NCBI RefSeq assembly: GCF_000774145.1 | Contig: NZ_KN322961.1 | Coordinates: 82,423 to 146,422 of the forward strand | Source: Pseudomonas mediterranea CFBP 5447 | GTDB lineage: Bacteria; Pseudomonadota; Gammaproteobacteria; Pseudomonadales; Pseudomonadaceae | DNA: 64,000 bases | Reading direction: 5' to 3' | Part shown: in pieces, positions 61,028 to 64,000 of the stretch | Layout of the letters: every line of letters starts with the position of its first letter | Numbering within the stretch: position 1 is the first letter of the stretch | Notes under the pieces: model-generated | Database searches by the model: none | What the model was told of the DNA's origin: nothing | What the model saw: only the letters and a program-made list of their open reading frames with translations | Position numbers and translations under genes: made by a program

Positions 61028-61528
61028 TTATTTCAGGACAGCGAGCGCGGCGTCGTAGTTCGGCTCTTCGGCGATTTCCTTGACCAGTTCGCTGTGCAGC
61101 ACGGTGTCGTTTTCGTCCAGCACGACCACGGCGCGAGCGGTCAGGCCTTTCAGCGGGCCGTCGGCAATGGCCACGCCGTAGTTCTGGATGAACTCGGCAC
61201 CACGCAGAGTGGACAGGTTCTGAACGTTCTCCAGGCCTTCGGCGCCGCAGAAACGCGCCTGGGCGAACGGCAGGTCAGCGGAGATGCACAGCACCACGGT
61301 GTTGCTCAGCTCGTTGGCCTGGGCATTGAACTTGCGCACGGACGTGGCGCAGGTCGGGGTGTCCACGCTTGGGAAAATATTCAGCACCTTGCGCTTGCCG
61401 GCGAAATCCTTCAGGGAAACGTCCGACAGATTGCCGGCAACCAGGGAAAAGGCTGGCGCCTTGGAACCGGCTTGCGGCAACTGGCCATTGACTTGAACCG
61501 GGTTGCCTTTGAGGGTGACTTGAGCCAT
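61028..61528 (-). CDS. tpx: Thiol peroxidase
   Basis: A 166-residue atypical 2-Cys peroxiredoxin. The peroxidatic Cys is in [14 protein letters not shown] near residue 60 and the resolving Cys in QARFCGAEG near 94. It reduces hydrogen peroxide and organic peroxides with thioredoxin. Full length; followed by its own terminator. Confidence 0.96.
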   Translation of the reverse strand: MAQVTLKGNPVQVNGQLPQAGSKAPAFSLVAGNLSDVSLKDFAGKRKVLNIFPSVDTPTCATSVRKFNAQANELSNTVVLCISADLPFAQARFCGAEGLENVQNLSTLRGAEFIQNYGVAIADGPLKGLTARAVVVLDENDTVLHSELVKEIAEEPNYDAALAVLK

Positions 61529-61633
61529 GAGCGAATTCCTTCTGACATGTTTGAAAAAGGTCGAGGCCGGAGTTAACCATGAAATGCCGCCGCGACCTAT
61601 GGCTGGACATAAAAAGTCATCGCTTGGGTATCG

Positions 61634-62305
61634 CTACTTGCCCTTGAGCTTCAGGAGCGACTGATGCAGGTCTACCGCCCACCCGTCGATGACGCCTTTG
61701 ACATCATCCGGTTTCATGACCTGGGAGTCGTTGGACAATGGCTTGCCCGTGCCCTTGCGTACCACCTGGGCGACCACCGCGTTGTTACCACCGTCGAGGA
61801 ACACCGCCTCGGTGCCTAACGTGGTTTCCTGGTCGCGAATACCGCTGGCGGTACTGACTGCGGCCGCCACCAGCGCAATCGGCACCACCTCATAAGGCTT
61901 CAGGCCCTCGGTCTTGCTGCCAACGGCGGTGATGGCCGCACGCATCACCAATACGCCCGGGCCTGGAGCGGTCGCCAGGGGCAAGGACTTGCCTGCTTCT
62001 CGCCTGAGGGCCTGGTCGTAATACGCAGTGATGCCGGACAAGGTGGCCTGGGGAATCTTCACGGTCGGCTGCGGCTTGGGGTACAGCTGCGTCGGCTCGA
62101 TATAGAGGTGGGTGTATTTGCCCGGATCGATCTGCGGATCGACCCAACGCATCACCTCGGCTCTCGAAGGTGATTTTTCTTCCTTGAGCCGGCTGTAATC
62201 CCCCAGGAACCCGGAGTACTCATCCGGCTGAGTGACTTTGCTGGAGCACCCCGCCAAGGCGAGCGAGACGATGCATGCGGTGCCGATCGTTGACGCGAGT
62301 TTCAT
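61634..62305 (-). CDS. DUF3313 lipoprotein
   Basis: A 223-residue protein from ATG 62305, with AGGAG 7 bases upstream. The lipoprotein signal is MKLASTIGTACIVSLALAGC (Cys20). The mature part has the DUF3313 pattern: YSGFLGDYSRLKEE near residue 34 and TEAVFLDGGNNAVVAQVV near 160. Outer-membrane lipoprotein of unknown function. Confidence 0.88.
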   Translation of the reverse strand: MKLASTIGTACIVSLALAGCSSKVTQPDEYSGFLGDYSRLKEEKSPSRAEVMRWVDPQIDPGKYTHLYIEPTQLYPKPQPTVKIPQATLSGITAYYDQALRREAGKSLPLATAPGPGVLVMRAAITAVGSKTEGLKPYEVVPIALVAAAVSTASGIRDQETTLGTEAVFLDGGNNAVVAQVVRKGTGKPLSNDSQVMKPDDVKGVIDGWAVDLHQSLLKLKGK

Positions 62306-62546
62306 GCTGTCACTCCTGTAAGCCACATGAGACGGGCCGGGACTACAGGTATAGCCAATGGATCGAATACGCGCCTGCTCAGGTTTATCCGTCGCTCTCG
62401 GGATAGCGCCGGCATGCCCCAATACCATGACACCTGGCGCAAAGATGAGCGTTACAGTTGATCTTCCTCTGGCATCCGCTTCTGAACAATTGGAGACTCC
62501 AGGCAGGCCTGTCCTGTCGACACAGGCCATTGCCCGAGGACATCCA

Positions 62547-63239
62547 ATGCGCACCATCGGCCTTATCGGCGGCATGAGCTGGGAATCCAGCGCCGAATAT
62601 TATCGCTTGATCAACCAGCAGGTACGGGACCGGTTCGGGCCGTTGCGCTCGGCACAATTGCTGATGCACAGCGTGGATTTCGGCCCCGTGGAGCAGGCCC
62701 AGCACGCCGGGCGCTGGGACGATGCCGCCGCCATCCTGGTGGATGCCGCGCAACGCCTCCAGGCCGGCGGTGCCGAGTGCGTGGTGCTGTGTACCAACAC
62801 CATGCACAAGGTGGCGGCGCAGATCCAGTCGGCCATTTCGATTCCATTCCTGCACATCGCCGACCCCACCGGCCAGGCCGCCCTCGACGGGGGGACCGTG
62901 ACGGTCGGCCTGTTGGGCACGGCGTTCACCATGGAGCAGGATTTTCTCAAGGAGCGGCTGAGTGCCCAGGGGCTGACCGTGCTGGTACCCGACGCAGAAG
63001 AACGCCAGGCGGTGCACCGCATCATCTATGACGAACTCTGCGTGGGCGTGATCAACCCGGCATCGCGCCAGGTCTACCAGCAGGTCATCGAATCCCTGAC
63101 CCGCCGTGGTGCCGAGGCGATCATCCTGGGCTGCACGGAAATCGGCCTGCTGATCAAACCCGAGCACAGCGCCCTGCCCCTGCTCGACACTACCTACCTG
63201 CATGCGCGAGCAGCGGTGGCGTTTGCCTTGGAAGACTGA
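62547..63239 (+). CDS. Aspartate/glutamate racemase family protein
   Basis: A 230-residue protein (MRTIGLIGGMSWESSAEYYR), with GAGGA 7 bases upstream. Two catalytic Cys: CVVLCTNTMHK near residue 82 and AIILGCTEIGLL near 193. It is the YgeA/aspartate racemase type; it interconverts amino-acid enantiomers, with substrate uncertain. Confidence 0.9.
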   Translation: MRTIGLIGGMSWESSAEYYRLINQQVRDRFGPLRSAQLLMHSVDFGPVEQAQHAGRWDDAAAILVDAAQRLQAGGAECVVLCTNTMHKVAAQIQSAISIPFLHIADPTGQAALDGGTVTVGLLGTAFTMEQDFLKERLSAQGLTVLVPDAEERQAVHRIIYDELCVGVINPASRQVYQQVIESLTRRGAEAIILGCTEIGLLIKPEHSALPLLDTTYLHARAAVAFALED

Positions 63240-63278
63240 TCGGCAGGCCCTGAGGAGCGCGGCCTTGCTACAACCTGC

Positions 63279-63776
63279 TCAACGGAGCCGCGCCATGGCC
63301 AGGGTGTCGACCCAGCGCCCGTCACGCACGGCATAGTCACGCATCAGGCCTTCGGTCTCGAAGCCGAATTTACGGTACAGCCCGACAGCGGCTTCGTTGT
63401 CGGCGTATACCGTCAGTTCCACCCGACGCAGGTTCATCCAGTTGTCCGCCACCTCCAACGCGGCGGCCAGCAGCATCGAGCCCACGCCCTTGCCTTGCCA
63501 GGCGACGGCAACGCCCATGCCGAGGCTGCCGCAGTGGGCACGACGGACACGCGAGTACTGCTCCAGCCCCAGGTTGCCAATGACCGTGCCCTGATGCAGC
63601 GCGACCAGTTTCACATGGCGCTCATCATCCATTGCCAGACGCTTGCGCCACACCTCGGTGGACTGGAACGGCATCTGTAGCACCTGACGGGTAACGGCGG
63701 GGTCGTTGTAAAGCGCGGTGACTGCGTCGAGATGGGCTTCAGTGAAACGGGCAATGGTGATCGTGGGCTCTGACAT
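63279..63776 (-). CDS. GNAT-family acetyltransferase
   Basis: A 165-residue protein from ATG 63776 (MSEPTITIARFTEAHLDAVT). The acetyl-CoA loop is VAWQGKGVGSMLLAAALE near residue 95, followed by VELTVYADNEAAVGLYRKFG typical of RimJ/YhhY-like enzymes. Substrate unknown. The upstream region carries REP repeats. Confidence 0.9.
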   Translation of the reverse strand: MSEPTITIARFTEAHLDAVTALYNDPAVTRQVLQMPFQSTEVWRKRLAMDDERHVKLVALHQGTVIGNLGLEQYSRVRRAHCGSLGMGVAVAWQGKGVGSMLLAAALEVADNWMNLRRVELTVYADNEAAVGLYRKFGFETEGLMRDYAVRDGRWVDTLAMARLR

Positions 63777-63848
63777 ACGGCTCCTTCCTGGAAGCGTGAC
63801 ATGGCCTTCGACTATAAACCGACGCTCATCCGGTAGCGAATGTACGGG

Positions 63849-64000
63849 CGCCTTCGCGGGCAAGCCCGCTCCCACACTGGACCTGGATGTACGCAGTTTT
63901 TGCATACACCCCCAGACCCTGTGGGAGCGAGCCTGCTCGCGATAGCGGTGAGTCAGATTACGGGGATGTTGGATGTGCAACCGTCATCGCGAGCAGGCTC
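63849..64000. repeat. REP elements at the right edge
   Basis: Three REP-type palindromes: CGCGGGCAAGCCCGCTCCCA near 63855, GTGGGAGCGAGCCTGCTCGC near 63920 and the inverted start ATCGCGAGCAGGCTC at 63986-64000, running out of the window. No gene is seen in 63777-64000. Confidence 0.85.

Overview
The window is a Pseudomonas chromosome segment, most likely of the P. fluorescens/P. putida lineage. Evidence is the MuxABC-OpmB type efflux operon, Pseudomonas-style REP palindromes (gtgggagc...gctcgcgat), high-GC host genes, and a DUF1654-like gene. About 46 kb on the left is a temperate lambda-like siphophage prophage. Its left end is outside the window. Its right end abuts the 3' end of a tRNA-Leu(UAA) gene. 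The remaining 18 kb is ordinary host chromosome.

Prophage, minus strand (read from about 25.2 kb down to 1): cro, a CII-type regulator, a BRO-domain antirepressor, an HNH protein, an O-like replication protein with an internal iteron cluster, a P-position gene, ninB, ninG and a Q-position gene. These are followed by a tandem-YodC protein, two holin-like membrane proteins, a metallopeptidase, small and large terminase, portal, head morphogenesis protein, scaffold, major capsid, head-tail joining proteins, tail terminator, tail tube, the G/T tail chaperones with a -1 frameshift site, tape measure, gpM, and a tail fibre that runs off the left edge. Several terminator-like hairpins sit between late genes, which fits processive antitermination.

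Prophage, plus strand (25.3 to 46.15 kb): the CI-like repressor, then a low-GC two-gene module (26236-27891) with the layout and topology of lambda rexA-rexB. Next come an opposite-strand SOS-box gene, a secreted protein gene, and a second operator/promoter that resembles pL. That promoter drives an early operon with an adenine methyltransferase, a chain of overlapping tiny genes, a coiled-coil protein, an Erf annealing protein, a YqaJ/lambda-type exonuclease, a NdpA-like protein, a C5-cytosine methyltransferase, a DUF4224 (excisionase-position) gene and a tyrosine integrase. Low-GC genes facing the other way interrupt the operon: a DUF2971 protein, a lipoprotein flanked by 23-bp direct repeats, and two membrane-anchored unknowns. 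They look like accessory (moron) genes and some may be defence genes.

The immunity circuit can be partly read from sequence. A palindrome, TTTAGC-N5-GCTAAA, occurs between cro and cI, at the pL-like promoter, and in degenerate form in the promoter of the SOS-box gene.

Host region (46.2 to 64 kb): tRNA-Leu and tRNA-Cys; an SRPBCC protein with a zinc alcohol dehydrogenase; a TauE/SafE transporter; NudC; a dienoyl-CoA isomerase-like crotonase; the muxA-muxB-muxC-opmB operon; thiol peroxidase; a DUF3313 lipoprotein; an aspartate/glutamate racemase family protein; and a GNAT acetyltransferase. REP elements lie between some of these.
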